From Streptomyces coeruleorubidus (GTDB lineage Bacteria; Actinomycetota; Actinomycetes; Streptomycetales; Streptomycetaceae), in assembly GCF_008705135.1 (NCBI RefSeq), contig NZ_CP023694.1, positions 5,065,001 through 5,129,000 on the forward strand: 64,000 nt of DNA, given 5' to 3'. The first letter of the stretch is position 1. Every line of letters begins with the position of its first letter. The position numbers were made by a program, and so were the translations under genes. Under the pieces are notes generated by a model. The model ran no database searches, was not told the DNA's origin, and saw nothing but the letters and a program-made list of their open reading frames with translations. This document shows, piece after piece, positions 45,379 to 54,031 of the stretch.

Positions 45379-46215
45379 TCAGAGTCGTACGGCCGTGCCG
45401 GTCACGCCGATGCCGGTGTCCGGCTCCGCCGGTACCGTCACCGTGATCGTGCTCGGCCGTCCCATGTCCACGCCCTGGTGAACCGTCAGGGTGGCAGGGG
45501 TGCCGACGAGTCCGAGCTCACGCAGGTAGCCACCGAACGCGGCGGCCGCCGCTCCCGTGGCCGGGTCCTCGACCACACCGCCGGGCGGGAACGGGTTGCG
45601 GGCGTGGAAGACCGTGGGGGACTCCCGCCAGACCAGGTCGATCGTGGTCCAGTCCTCGCGGGCCATGAGGGCGCCGAGCGCGGCCATGTCGTAGTCCAGG
45701 CCGGCCAGCCGGTCCCGGCTCGCCGCGGCGATGACCGGGTGCCAGGCTCCGGCGAAGGCCGCCCGGGGCGGCAGCGCCGGGTCCAGGTCTCCGGCGGACC
45801 AGCCCAGAATCCCCAGCAGCTCGGCCAGATCGGCCTCCTCGAGCGGTGCCGTACGCGGTGCGACGCTCACCAGGGTCGCCACGAGGGTGCCGTCGGCCGC
45901 CCGGTCGGTGGTGACGGTGACCGGGCCCGCCGCCGTGCGCAGCCGCAGGCGTCCGGTGCCGTGCCGCTCCGCGTGGGCGACGGCCGTGGCGATCGTCGCG
46001 TGGCCGCAGAAGGGCACCTCGGCGAGCGGGCTGAAGTACCGCACGTCCAGGGATCCGTCGCCCGAGTCCACCGCGAACGCCGTCTCGGAGTAGCCGACTT
46101 CGGCCGCCGTCGCCAGCATGGTCGCGTCGTCGCTCCCGGTGGCGTCCAGCACCACCCCCGCGGGGTTGCCGCCCTTGGGATCCGTGCTGAACGCCACGTA
46201 GCGCAGTATCTCCAT
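45379..46215 (-). CDS. PhzF-family isomerase-like protein
   Basis: A 278-residue two-domain protein. GGNPAGVVLDA (near 15), the catalytic Glu in YSETAFAV (near 43), FSPLAEVPFCGHATIATA (near 61-79) and EDPATGAAAAAFGGYL (near 236-251) are the PhzF signature. PhzF itself isomerises DHHA in phenazine synthesis; most homologues outside such clusters act on other metabolites, and no phz genes are here. The ATG 46215 follows TACTGT by 6 nt on the minus strand, so the message is probably leaderless. The start at 46296 is far longer than family length. Confidence 0.9.
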   Translation of the reverse strand: MEILRYVAFSTDPKGGNPAGVVLDATGSDDATMLATAAEVGYSETAFAVDSGDGSLDVRYFSPLAEVPFCGHATIATAVAHAERHGTGRLRLRTAAGPVTVTTDRAADGTLVATLVSVAPRTAPLEEADLAELLGILGWSAGDLDPALPPRAAFAGAWHPVIAAASRDRLAGLDYDMAALGALMAREDWTTIDLVWRESPTVFHARNPFPPGGVVEDPATGAAAAAFGGYLRELGLVGTPATLTVHQGVDMGRPSTITVTVPAEPDTGIGVTGTAVRL

Positions 46216-46388
46216 GCCGTGACAGTAGCGTCCGGCTCCATGCCCACGCTGCGTGATTTGGGCGCTCCTTGTACGGCCCCTGTACGTGGGCTGCACGGCG
46301 GCTAACCGGTGACACGCGAGTCTGGAGTCACTTCCACCGCAAGAGAAGCGGAGGCAAGTCGACTCCCCTCGATCTCACTGGAGATGTC

Positions 46389-46916
46389 ATGGACCGCCGC
46401 CCCGTACGCCGTCGCATAACCGTCGCCGCCGCTGTCGCCGCCCTGGCCGCCGGTACCTTCGCCCTCGGCGCCGGGGCCGCCGGAGCCGACTCGAGCGGCA
46501 CGTCCGGGAAGAACTCCGCCAAGATGGCCACCGAGGCCCAAGTGCTCGGGCTCTTCGACCAGTGGAACGCGGCGCTTCAGACCGGCGACCCGCAGAAGGT
46601 CGCCGACCTGTACGCGAAGGACGCGGTCCTGCTGCCGACCGTCTCCGACAACGTCCGTACGGACAGAGCCGAGATCGTCGACTACTTCGAGCACTTCCTC
46701 CGGAACAAGCCGGCCGGCACGAAGGTCGAGTCGGTCGTCAACGTCCTCGACCGGGACACCGTCATCGACACCGGTGTGTACGAGTTCGCGCTCACCGACC
46801 ACGAGACGGGCGCGAAGAACACCGTCAAGGCCCGCTACACGTACGCCTACGAGAAGCAGGCCGACGGCACGTGGCTGATCGTCAACCACCACTCCTCGAA
46901 GATGCCCGAGAGCTGA
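46389..46916 (+). CDS. Secreted SnoaL-like (SgcJ/EcaC family) protein
   Basis: A 175-residue protein. Residues 1-33 are an Arg-rich signal peptide with a hydrophobic core (TVAAAVAALAAGTFALGAG) and likely cleavage after GAAGAD. The mature part is a cone-shaped NTF2-like domain: VLGLFDQWNAALQTGDPQKVADLYAKDAVLLPT is the SgcJ/EcaC start, and WLIVNHHSSKMP the end. The family includes redox and polyketide-tailoring proteins; here it is exported. CTGGAGATGTC before the ATG gives the ribosome site. Its end overlaps the kinase gene by 35 bp in convergent orientation. Confidence 0.87.
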   Translation: MDRRPVRRRITVAAAVAALAAGTFALGAGAAGADSSGTSGKNSAKMATEAQVLGLFDQWNAALQTGDPQKVADLYAKDAVLLPTVSDNVRTDRAEIVDYFEHFLRNKPAGTKVESVVNVLDRDTVIDTGVYEFALTDHETGAKNTVKARYTYAYEKQADGTWLIVNHHSSKMPES

Positions 46917-48267
46917 CCGCCCGGAGGGTGATCGTCACGCACAGGCCGCCTCCGGGAGCGTCCGTCAGGGCCACGGTCCCGCCGTCGTCCGTCGCCAGCT
47001 GCCTGACGACGGCGAGACCGAGACCGGAGCCGCCCTTGCCGGTCAGGCCCTGGCCCCGCCAGAAGCGGTCGAAGGCGCGGGACTTCTCGGCGTCCGACAT
47101 GCCGGGTCCCTCGTCCAGGACCGACACCCCCACCACATCGTCCCGCGGGTCCACCCGCACGGTGATCGTCCCGCCGTCCGGTGAGACCTCCAGGGCGTTG
47201 GAGAGCACGTTGTCCAGCATCTGGTCCAGATGACCGGGGCCGGCCAGCACAGACGGCCGGCCGTCGGTACTCCCCCTGAGCGCGATGGTGACTCCGCGCT
47301 CGTCGGCGGCCGGCCTCCACACGCCGAGCCGCTCCCGCAGGATGTCCAGCAGCGGGAGCGGCTCGGCGGCCGTCACCTTCGCCTCGGCCCGGGCCAGCAC
47401 CAACAGGCCGTTGACCAGCCGGTTCATGCGTACGACCTCGGCGGTGGCCTGCTCCACGTCCTCCCGTACGACCTCGTCGTCCACACCGTCCGCGATGTTG
47501 TCCAGGGACAGCCGCAGGGCCGTGAGAGGCGTGCGCAGCTGGTGCGAGGCGTCCGCCACGAAGATGCGCTGGGCCGCGATCAGTGTGTCCAGGCGTTCCG
47601 CGCCCTGGTTGAGGGTGCGCGCCAGCGTCTGGGTCTCGGGCGGGCCCGTCACGGGGGAGCGGGCGGTCAGGTCGCCGTCGCTGAACCTGCTCGCCATGGC
47701 GTTGAGCTGGCGCAGCGGGCGGGTCAGGCGCCGCGCCACCCCCACGCCGAGCAGGGCGGCCACCACGAGGACCAGCGCCGCGAGGATCGCCCGGAAGCCC
47801 CAGATCGTCCACAGGCGGTCGGTCATCTCGTTCGTCGAGTAGACGATGCGCACGGCACCGACGGCCCGGTCCTCGCCGGCCGCCTCGGCGGGGACCGTGA
47901 TCACCAGATCGGGACCCCAGATGAAGGAGGAGCCCCAGTCGGTCGTGGGGTCGTTCCGGTCGAGGGCCGCGGTCAGGGCCGTGTCCTCCGCGGGGCGGAG
48001 CAGGCCCGGCGCGCAGCCCGGGGCGCCGGCCACCTGGACGTCGCCGGGCGTCTGGGCGGCGTACGCCTCGGCCATCTCCTGGAGCGCCTCGCACGAGGTG
48101 GAGTCGCCGTTGGCCAGCAGCAGCGCCATGGTCTCGGCCTCGCGCACCACGGAATCCTCGGTGTCGCCCCGCAGCTGGGAGGTGAGCGAGAAGGCCACCG
48201 GCACCGTGAACAGGGCGATGGCGATCGCGACGAGAAAGATGTAGCTGCGGACGAGCTGGCGGATCAT
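46882..48267 (-). CDS. Sensor histidine kinase (OmpR-partner type)
   Basis: A 461-residue kinase with TM1 at 10-28, an outer domain (about 30-155) with two Cys, TM2 near 165-185 and a HAMP segment. The phosphorylated His lies in VADASHQLRTPLTALRLSL near 247. The HATPase has DNVLSNALEVSPDGG (N-box), DEGPGMSDAEKSRAFDRFWRG (G1/F-box) and GGSGLGLAVVRQLA (G2). It overlaps the regulator gene by 4 bp. The outer domain probably reads an envelope signal, which is not known. Confidence 0.92.
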   Translation of the reverse strand: MIRQLVRSYIFLVAIAIALFTVPVAFSLTSQLRGDTEDSVVREAETMALLLANGDSTSCEALQEMAEAYAAQTPGDVQVAGAPGCAPGLLRPAEDTALTAALDRNDPTTDWGSSFIWGPDLVITVPAEAAGEDRAVGAVRIVYSTNEMTDRLWTIWGFRAILAALVLVVAALLGVGVARRLTRPLRQLNAMASRFSDGDLTARSPVTGPPETQTLARTLNQGAERLDTLIAAQRIFVADASHQLRTPLTALRLSLDNIADGVDDEVVREDVEQATAEVVRMNRLVNGLLVLARAEAKVTAAEPLPLLDILRERLGVWRPAADERGVTIALRGSTDGRPSVLAGPGHLDQMLDNVLSNALEVSPDGGTITVRVDPRDDVVGVSVLDEGPGMSDAEKSRAFDRFWRGQGLTGKGGSGLGLAVVRQLATDDGGTVALTDAPGGGLCVTITLRAVSSRASSRSGG

Positions 48268-49004
48268 GAGGGGTCGCTGCCAGTTCGGGTGCTCGGGTCG
48301 CCGCCGCCGTCCTGGTCGCCGCCGTCCTTGACGATCTCCAGCCGGAAGCCGACCCCGCGCACCGCCTCGATCGTGATCGCGCCCGCCAGCTTCCGCCGCA
48401 GCGCCGCCACATGCACGTCCAGCGTCTTCGTCGGCCCGAACCAGTTCGCGTCCCAGACCGCTTCCATGATCTGCTCGCGCGACATCAGCGCCCCGGGCTC
48501 CTCGGTGAGGAAGGCCAGCAGGTCGTACTCCTTGGGCGCGAGGGCCACCTCCTCGCCGTCGAGCCGCACCCGGGCCGCCTTGCGGTCGACGGTCAGGCGG
48601 GGGCCGTAGCGGTCGGGGCCGTTCCCGGGTCCCCCGGCCGCGGGGGTGCGGGGCCGCGCGCGGCGCATCACCGCCCGGATGCGGGCGATGACCTCCCGGA
48701 CGCCGAACGGCTTGGAGACGTAGTCGTCCGCGCCGATCTCCAGGCCCACCACCCGGTCCGTCTCGTCGCTGCGGGCGCTGATCACGATGATCGGGACGTC
48801 GCCGCGCTCGCGCAGCGCCTTGCAGACGTCGAGGCCGTCGGTGTCGGGCAGGCCGAGGTCGAGCAGGACGACGTCGTAGGGGCTCGTGTGGTCCAGCGCC
48901 GCCCGGCCCGTGGTGACCCACTCGACCTCGAAGCCGTAGCGCCTCAGGCCGCGTCTGAGGGACTCGGCGACCGGTTCATCGTCTTCCACCAGGAGTACGC
49001 GCAC
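48264..49004 (-). CDS. OmpR/PhoB-type response regulator
   Basis: A 246-residue regulator: receiver (VLLVEDDEPVAESL; phospho-acceptor in VVLLDLGLPDTDG near 51; Lys in VSKPFGVREV near 101) plus a winged-helix DNA-binding domain (about 135-225, with ALAPKEYDLLAFLTEEPG and TLDVHVAALRRKLAG). A disordered Gly/Asp tail of about 20 residues follows. Its stop overlaps the kinase start. It is divergent from ask with 235 bp between. Confidence 0.94.
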   Translation of the reverse strand: MRVLLVEDDEPVAESLRRGLRRYGFEVEWVTTGRAALDHTSPYDVVLLDLGLPDTDGLDVCKALRERGDVPIIVISARSDETDRVVGLEIGADDYVSKPFGVREVIARIRAVMRRARPRTPAAGGPGNGPDRYGPRLTVDRKAARVRLDGEEVALAPKEYDLLAFLTEEPGALMSREQIMEAVWDANWFGPTKTLDVHVAALRRKLAGAITIEAVRGVGFRLEIVKDGGDQDGGGDPSTRTGSDPS

Positions 49005-49239
49005 AGGCGAACCCTAGTGCTTGAAAGTTGGGGCACACGGTTCGGCCCACGTGCGATTGTGACCCCGGGCACTTTCTCGCGTGGCCGGTGCCGAGATGGG
49101 CATGAGCAGCTCTGAGCGAGTACCCCGGAAGTCTCACCATGCGATATCGCGGAAGGGATTTTCGGACGCTCGTTAGACTGAGCCGACCGCGGTACGAATG
49201 CGTATGAGCGGATAGAGACGGATTGAGCGAGGAGCGCAC

Positions 49240-50517
49240 GTGGGCCTTGTCGTGCAGAAGTACGGAGGCTCCTCCGTAGCCGATGCCGAGGGCATCAAGC
49301 GCGTCGCCAAGCGGATCGTGGAAGCGAAGCAGAACGGCAACCAGGTGGTTGCCGTCGTTTCCGCGATGGGCGACACGACGGACGAGCTGATCGATCTCGC
49401 CGAGCAGGTTTCCCCGATGCCTGCCGGGCGCGAGCTCGACATGCTGCTGACCGCCGGAGAGCGGATCTCCATGGCACTGCTGGCCATGGCGATCAAAAAG
49501 CTGGGCCACGAGGCCCAGTCGTTCACCGGCAGCCAGGCAGGTGTCATCACCGACTCGGTCCACAACAAAGCCCGGATCATCGACGTCACGCCGGGCCGGA
49601 TCAAGACCTCGGTGGACGAGGGCAACATCGCGATCGTGGCGGGCTTCCAGGGTGTCAGCCAGGACACCAAGGACATCACCACCCTCGGCCGCGGCGGCTC
49701 CGACACCACCGCGGTGGCCCTCGCCGCCGCCCTCGACGCCGATGTGTGCGAGATCTACACCGACGTCGACGGCGTGTTCACCGCCGACCCGCGCGTGGTG
49801 AAGAAGGCCCGGAAGATCGACTGGATCTCCCTCGAGGACATGCTCGAGCTGGCGGCATCCGGGTCGAAGGTGCTGCTCCACCGCTGTGTGGAGTACGCCC
49901 GCCGGTACGACATCCCGATCCACGTCCGGTCCAGCTTCAGCGGACTTCAGGGCACGTGGGTGAGCAGTGAGCCGATTACGCAAGGGGACAAGCAGGTGGA
50001 GCAGGCCATCATCTCCGGTGTCGCGCACGACACCTCCGAGGCCAAGGTCACGGTCGTCGGCGTGCCGGACAAGCCGGGCGAGGCGGCCGCGATCTTCCGG
50101 ACGATCTCGGACGCCGAGATCAACATCGACATGATCGTGCAGAACGTGTCCGCCGCCTCCACGGGTCTGACGGACATCTCCTTCACGCTCCCCAAGGCCG
50201 AGGGCCGCAAGGCCATCGACGCCCTGGAGAAGAACAAGGGCGGCATCGGCTTCGACTCCCTGCGCTACGACGACCAGATCGGCAAGATCTCCCTGGTCGG
50301 CGCCGGGATGAAGACGAACCCGGGCGTCACGGCCGACTTCTTCAAGGCGCTGTCCGACGCCGGTGTGAACATCGAGCTGATCTCGACCTCCGAGATCCGC
50401 ATCTCGGTCGTCACGCGCGCCGACGACGTGCCCGAGGCCGTCCGCGCCGTGCACACCGCGTTCGGGCTCGACTCCGACAGCGACGAGGCCGTCGTCTACG
50501 GAGGCACCGGCCGCTGA
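49240..50517 (+). CDS. ask: Aspartokinase (alpha subunit frame)
   Basis: A 425-residue aspartokinase. The amino-acid kinase domain begins [21 protein letters not shown] and contains [24 protein letters not shown] near 143-168. Two ACT domains follow residue 255 ([44 protein letters not shown]). It phosphorylates aspartate as the first step to lysine, threonine, methionine and diaminopimelate, with feedback at the ACT domains. GAGGAG precedes GTG 49240. asd overlaps by 1 bp (TGATG). A TTAGACT box at 49172 is a possible -10. Confidence 0.96.
   Translation: MGLVVQKYGGSSVADAEGIKRVAKRIVEAKQNGNQVVAVVSAMGDTTDELIDLAEQVSPMPAGRELDMLLTAGERISMALLAMAIKKLGHEAQSFTGSQAGVITDSVHNKARIIDVTPGRIKTSVDEGNIAIVAGFQGVSQDTKDITTLGRGGSDTTAVALAAALDADVCEIYTDVDGVFTADPRVVKKARKIDWISLEDMLELAASGSKVLLHRCVEYARRYDIPIHVRSSFSGLQGTWVSSEPITQGDKQVEQAIISGVAHDTSEAKVTVVGVPDKPGEAAAIFRTISDAEINIDMIVQNVSAASTGLTDISFTLPKAEGRKAIDALEKNKGGIGFDSLRYDDQIGKISLVGAGMKTNPGVTADFFKALSDAGVNIELISTSEIRISVVTRADDVPEAVRAVHTAFGLDSDSDEAVVYGGTGR
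49996..50517 (+). CDS. ask: Aspartokinase beta subunit from internal start
   Basis: The GTG at codon 253 begins [20 protein letters not shown], the same place as the known beta-subunit start of Corynebacterium lysC. AAGGGGA lies 7 nt before it, a good ribosome site inside a coding region. The product would be 173 residues with both ACT domains, giving an alpha2-beta2 enzyme. This is inferred from position and the ribosome site. Confidence 0.65.
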   Translation: MEQAIISGVAHDTSEAKVTVVGVPDKPGEAAAIFRTISDAEINIDMIVQNVSAASTGLTDISFTLPKAEGRKAIDALEKNKGGIGFDSLRYDDQIGKISLVGAGMKTNPGVTADFFKALSDAGVNIELISTSEIRISVVTRADDVPEAVRAVHTAFGLDSDSDEAVVYGGTGR

Positions 50518-51602
50518 TGACCGGTCTCCGACGGGCCGACCGGCCCGGCCGCTCCGAGCGGCCGACGCTCGCCGTCGTGGGAGCGACCGGCGCCGTCGGC
50601 ACGGTCATGCTCCAGATCCTGTCCCAGCGGGCGGACATTTGGGGCGAGATCCGACTGGTCGCCTCCCCCCGCTCGGCCGGCCGCAAGCTGGCCGTGCGCG
50701 GCGAGGAGACCGAGGTCGTGGCGCTCACCGAGGAGGCCTTCGACGGGGTCGACGTCGCCATGTTCGACGTCCCCGACGAGGTCGCCGAGCGGTGGGCGCC
50801 CCTGGCCGCCGCCAAGGGCGCGGTGGTGGTCGACAACTCCGGCACGTTCCGGATGGACCCGGACGTGCCGCTCGTCGTGCCCGAGGTCAACCCGCACGCC
50901 GTACGGATGCGCCCGCGCGGCATCATCGCCAACCCCAGCTGCACGACGCTCTCCATGATCGTGGCCCTGGGCGCGCTGCACGCCGAGTTCGGGCTGCGCG
51001 AGCTGGTGGTCTCCTCGTACCAGGCGGTCAGCGGCGCCGGCCGCGCGGGCGTGGCGACGCTGCGGCAGCAGCTCTCCCTGGTCGCCGGCACGGAGCTGGG
51101 GACCAGCCCCGGTGACGTACGGCGGGCCGTGGGCGACAGCACCGGGCCGTTTCCGGAGCCGGTCGCGCTGAACGTCGTGCCGTGGGCCGGGTCGCCGCGC
51201 GAGGACGGCTGGTCGTCGGAGGAGCTGAAGGTCCGCGACGAGTCCCGCAAGATCCTCGGACTGCCAGGCCTGCCCGTGGCCGTCACCTGCGTCCGCGTTC
51301 CGGTGATCACCACGCATTCGCTGACCGTGCACGCCCGCTTCGAGGGCGAGGTCACCGTCGACAAGGCCCGGGAGATCCTCGCCACGGCGCCCGGGGTCGT
51401 GCTGTTCGACAACCCGGCCGCGGGGGAGTTCCCGACGCCCGCCGACGTGGTCGGCACCGACCCGACGTGGGTCGGACGGGTGCGGCGGGCGCTGGACGAC
51501 CCGACGGCGCTCGAACTGTTCGTCTGTGGGGACAACCTGCGCAAGGGCTCCGCGCTCAACACCGCCCAGATCGCCGAACTGGTGGCCGCCGAGCTTTCGT
51601 GA
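50517..51602 (+). CDS. asd: Aspartate-semialdehyde dehydrogenase
   Basis: A 361-residue NADPH enzyme: nucleotide loop [15 protein letters not shown] (about 21-35), [24 protein letters not shown] near 101, the catalytic Cys in [13 protein letters not shown] near 143 and the phosphate/His region [15 protein letters not shown] near 262. It reduces aspartyl phosphate to the semialdehyde, the branch point for lysine/DAP and threonine/methionine. It is translated by stop-start overlap with ask, a fixed operon in actinomycetes. The terminator 180 bp downstream ends the unit. Confidence 0.96.
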   Translation: MTGLRRADRPGRSERPTLAVVGATGAVGTVMLQILSQRADIWGEIRLVASPRSAGRKLAVRGEETEVVALTEEAFDGVDVAMFDVPDEVAERWAPLAAAKGAVVVDNSGTFRMDPDVPLVVPEVNPHAVRMRPRGIIANPSCTTLSMIVALGALHAEFGLRELVVSSYQAVSGAGRAGVATLRQQLSLVAGTELGTSPGDVRRAVGDSTGPFPEPVALNVVPWAGSPREDGWSSEELKVRDESRKILGLPGLPVAVTCVRVPVITTHSLTVHARFEGEVTVDKAREILATAPGVVLFDNPAAGEFPTPADVVGTDPTWVGRVRRALDDPTALELFVCGDNLRKGSALNTAQIAELVAAELS

Positions 51603-51782
51603 CGCGCCGGGCCGGTGGCCCCCGCCGGCTCTCGTGAGGTTGCACGGAGTTTCGAGAAGTTTCGCCACGCGGAAATCCCCCGGCCGGTGTCATAGGCGGT
51701 TTGTAGGATCTGTGTACGACATGTGAGCCGGTCGATGGTCCGGACCACTTGTCCCGAACCCCATCGGCATCCGAGGATTTAC

Positions 51783-51818
51783 CTCCCCGCCCTCCGCAAC
51801 CGCGCGGAGGGCGGGGAG
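51783..51818 (+). terminator. Strong hairpin terminator after asd
   Basis: A perfect 15-bp stem (51783-51797 with 51804-51818), 6-nt loop, followed by CGTCTTT. It may serve asd or a short RNA that starts near 51716. Confidence 0.88.
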
Positions 51819-51856
51819 CGTCTTTGCGGTCGCCCTTCCGGGCCGCGGGACACATA

Positions 51857-51895
51857 CAGGCGTGGGGACGCCTGGACCGGGCGTGGGGACGCCCG
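51857..51895 (+). repeat. Two tandem GGGG-loop hairpins
   Basis: Two adjacent hairpins (51857-51874 and 51878-51895) each have a 7-bp stem and an identical GGGG loop, with the same CGT-GGGG-ACG middle and compensating bases outside it. The first stem is CAGGCGT, the second CGGGCGT. Three bases separate them. They are in the leader of the sigma gene. Confidence 0.6.
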
Positions 51896-52053
51896 TTCAT
51901 ATCTGGACATAGGGGAAGAGCGGGACGCATGAGGGCATTTGATGCACCATCGGTTGTGCTGCCTGACGCGGGTAGACCTTCGACAGCGAAGGTCGGCGTG
52001 AAAGTGATGCCCGGCGCGTACAACCCTGACAGGGGTGAGCGTGTCCAACAGGC

Positions 52054-52728
52054 GTGGCAGAGGTACTCGACTTCAGCGCGGCACGCGGCACGGTCATTCG
52101 ACCGCCCCGTCCGGCGGCTCTACGACCCCGCATGTCCGGTACGCCCGGCGGCATGCCGGTGATCGCGCCCGTGCCCGCAGCGCGGCCGGCCCGCATCCCG
52201 AACCAGCGTGAAGGCGCCGAGGACGGTGTCGCGGCCGGGACCACCGTCGACCACCTCACCGAGACCTACCGGGCGCACTACCGCTCGCTGCTCGGTCTCG
52301 CCGCCCTCCTCCTCGACGACACCGCCTCCTGCGAGGACGTCGTCCAGGAGGCCTTCATCCGCGTCCACTCGGCCCGCAAGCGGGTCCGCGACCCCGAGAA
52401 GACCCTGGCGTACCTGCGTCAGACGGTCGTCAACCTGTCGCGCTCGGCGCTGCGCCGCCGCATCCTCGGCCTGAAGCTGCTGTCGAAACCCATGCCCGAC
52501 ATGGCGAGCGCCGAGGAAGGCGCCTACGACCAGCTGGAGCGCGACTCCCTCATCAAGGCGATGAAGGGCCTCCAGCGCCGCCAGCGCGAGGTGCTGGTGC
52601 TGCGCTACTTCGCGGACATGACCGAGGCCCAGGTCGCCGAGACCCTCGGCATATCCCTGGGCTCGGTCAAGGCGTACGGCTCGCGCGGCATCGCGGCGCT
52701 CCGGCTGGCCATGGAGGCGCCGGCATGA
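52054..52728 (+). CDS. SigE-family RNA polymerase sigma factor (ECF type)
   Basis: A 224-residue protein. The first 65 residues are a basic Pro/Ala-rich extension without sigma motifs. Region 2 runs about 70-140 (YRAHYRSLLGLAALLLDD, DVVQEAFIRVHSARKRV) and region 4 about 170-220 (LQRRQREVLVLRYFADMTEAQVAETLGISLGSVKAY). It directs RNA polymerase to its regulon. GTG 52054 begins MAEVLDF, but an upstream ribosome site is not clear. The next gene overlaps by 4 bp and encodes a likely membrane partner, which may work as an anti-sigma factor although no zinc-binding motif is seen. Confidence 0.9.
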   Translation: MAEVLDFSAARGTVIRPPRPAALRPRMSGTPGGMPVIAPVPAARPARIPNQREGAEDGVAAGTTVDHLTETYRAHYRSLLGLAALLLDDTASCEDVVQEAFIRVHSARKRVRDPEKTLAYLRQTVVNLSRSALRRRILGLKLLSKPMPDMASAEEGAYDQLERDSLIKAMKGLQRRQREVLVLRYFADMTEAQVAETLGISLGSVKAYGSRGIAALRLAMEAPA

Positions 52729-53885
52729 GCGACGGCGCGCGCCGCGACGGGCGCGACCGGCACGAGCCCTTCGAATGGCACGAGCCGACAAAGCTGCACG
52801 GGCAAGATCCGAAGCAATCGCACGCTGGGAACGGAACTGTGAACCACGGCCTGGACGAACAGAGCCCCAAGGGGCTCGAATCGGACGAGCTGGACCTGCG
52901 CAGGATGCTGCACGAAGTGGTGCAGGAGGTGGAACCGCGCGACGGCACGCTGGACTATCTGCGGAAGGCGGTGCCCCAGCGGCGGACCCGCAAGCGGCAG
53001 GCCGTCGTCGGCATGGCAGCCGCCGCGCTGTTCATCGGCACGGCCGTCCCCGCCCTCGTGCACGTCTCCAACTCCACCGGCTCCGAGGCCAACCCGTCCG
53101 CGATCGGCCACGCTTCCGAGGCACAGGGCGGCGTGAGCCAGGGCAAGGGCCCGGACGGCGGCGAGAGCACCGCGGGCAGCTCCCCCGGCAAGACCGAGGG
53201 CAAGGACAAGGGCGACAAGAAGCAGAAGGACAAGGAAGGCAAGAGCCCCGGCGCCTCGGCCGGAGCGTCCCAGGGGGCCGGCCCGTCCTCCACCGCCGCC
53301 GCCGGCATCCAGGCCTGTACCGCCGCCCAGCTCGGCCCCGCCGCCGGAAGCAGCGCCGCACCCGACTCCACCGGCGCGGTCTACGGTTCCTTCCGCGTCA
53401 CCAACGTCTCGGCGGCGAGCTGTACGGTCACCGGCCCCGGCTCCGTGAGCGCGCTGGCGCAGGGCGCGGCCGACGTCAGCAAGGTCGGGCAGGCCCGGCA
53501 CACGGCCGGGGACGCGGCGGCCGGCCTGCCCGACCCGTCCCTGGAGGCCGCCCAGCTCGTGCTGGCGCCGGGCGCCGCCTACGACGTGAAGTTCGCCTGG
53601 GTCCCCAGTGAGACCTGCCCCGTCCCCGGCGGTGACCCCGACCCCGACCCGGACCCCACTCCCGACCCCACTCCGACGGAGGACGGCGCGGCCGCGGGCG
53701 GCACCTCCACCGGCGGCGACACGGGCACGGGCACGGCCCCGCAACTGGCCAGGGAGGACGGCACTGTCGACGGCAGCGTGGCGGTGACGTACACACCGGC
53801 GACCGGCTCGGGCGCGGGCTCGGTGACGGTGTCCAACGCGTGCGCGGGGACGGTCTACTGGACGGGCGTACTGGCGGCGTCCTAG
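52725..53885 (+). CDS. Membrane-anchored partner of the sigma factor, Gly/Pro-rich outer domain
   Basis: A 386-residue protein. Residues 1-90 are cytoplasmic with LDLRRMLHEVVQEVEPRDGTLDYLRKAVPQ near 45-75, a short motif often next to sigma genes. One membrane helix (about 93-113) follows, then a long charged/Lys-Gly-Glu linker and an outer domain (about 190-290, four Cys) with a Asp-Pro repeat (DPDPDPDPTPDPTP) before the last strand. It is not a standard RsrA-type anti-sigma factor, as there is no HxxxCxxC. Its ATGA overlap with the sigma gene strongly suggests a linked task, perhaps releasing the sigma in response to a wall signal. Confidence 0.8.
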   Translation: MSDGARRDGRDRHEPFEWHEPTKLHGQDPKQSHAGNGTVNHGLDEQSPKGLESDELDLRRMLHEVVQEVEPRDGTLDYLRKAVPQRRTRKRQAVVGMAAAALFIGTAVPALVHVSNSTGSEANPSAIGHASEAQGGVSQGKGPDGGESTAGSSPGKTEGKDKGDKKQKDKEGKSPGASAGASQGAGPSSTAAAGIQACTAAQLGPAAGSSAAPDSTGAVYGSFRVTNVSAASCTVTGPGSVSALAQGAADVSKVGQARHTAGDAAAGLPDPSLEAAQLVLAPGAAYDVKFAWVPSETCPVPGGDPDPDPDPTPDPTPTEDGAAAGGTSTGGDTGTGTAPQLAREDGTVDGSVAVTYTPATGSGAGSVTVSNACAGTVYWTGVLAAS

Positions 53886-53902
53886 CCGCGCAGCTGCCTC
53901 AG

Positions 53903-54019
53903 CTGCGGGCAATCGTGCCTCCCCCAGTGCCTCAAGGGCCTGGGAGGTACCCCCAGGGCGGCGCCGTCCCAAAGAAGCGGCACCCCGCTACGCCGGGCTG
54001 CGGACCCACCCGCCCTCAG
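53903..54019 (+). repeat. Dispersed intergenic repeat, copy 2
   Basis: About 117 bp matching copies 1 and 3, including GTGCCTCCCCCAGTGCC, CAAGGGCCTGGGAGGTACCC and the CGGCACCCCGCTACGCCG end. It lies between the ends of two convergent genes and would provide a hairpin for both. Its outer part is more diverged than its core. Confidence 0.8.
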
Positions 54020-54031
54020 CAGCGACGCCGC

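Larger units (their letters stand above)
51603..52053. other. 451-bp intergenic region between asd and the sigma factor gene
   Basis: It holds a TAGGAT box (51704-51709) that could start a short transcript, the strong terminator at 51783-51818 and two tandem hairpins at 51857-51895. The part from 51930 to 52053 has a short open frame (ATG 51930) that I do not accept as a gene. The sigma-factor promoter is likely in this last section. Confidence 0.6.

Noticed and set aside
51930-52162. Possible small gene upstream of and overlapping the sigma gene
   Set aside because: It overlaps the sigma factor start in another frame, and its sequence has no pattern or ribosome site of note.
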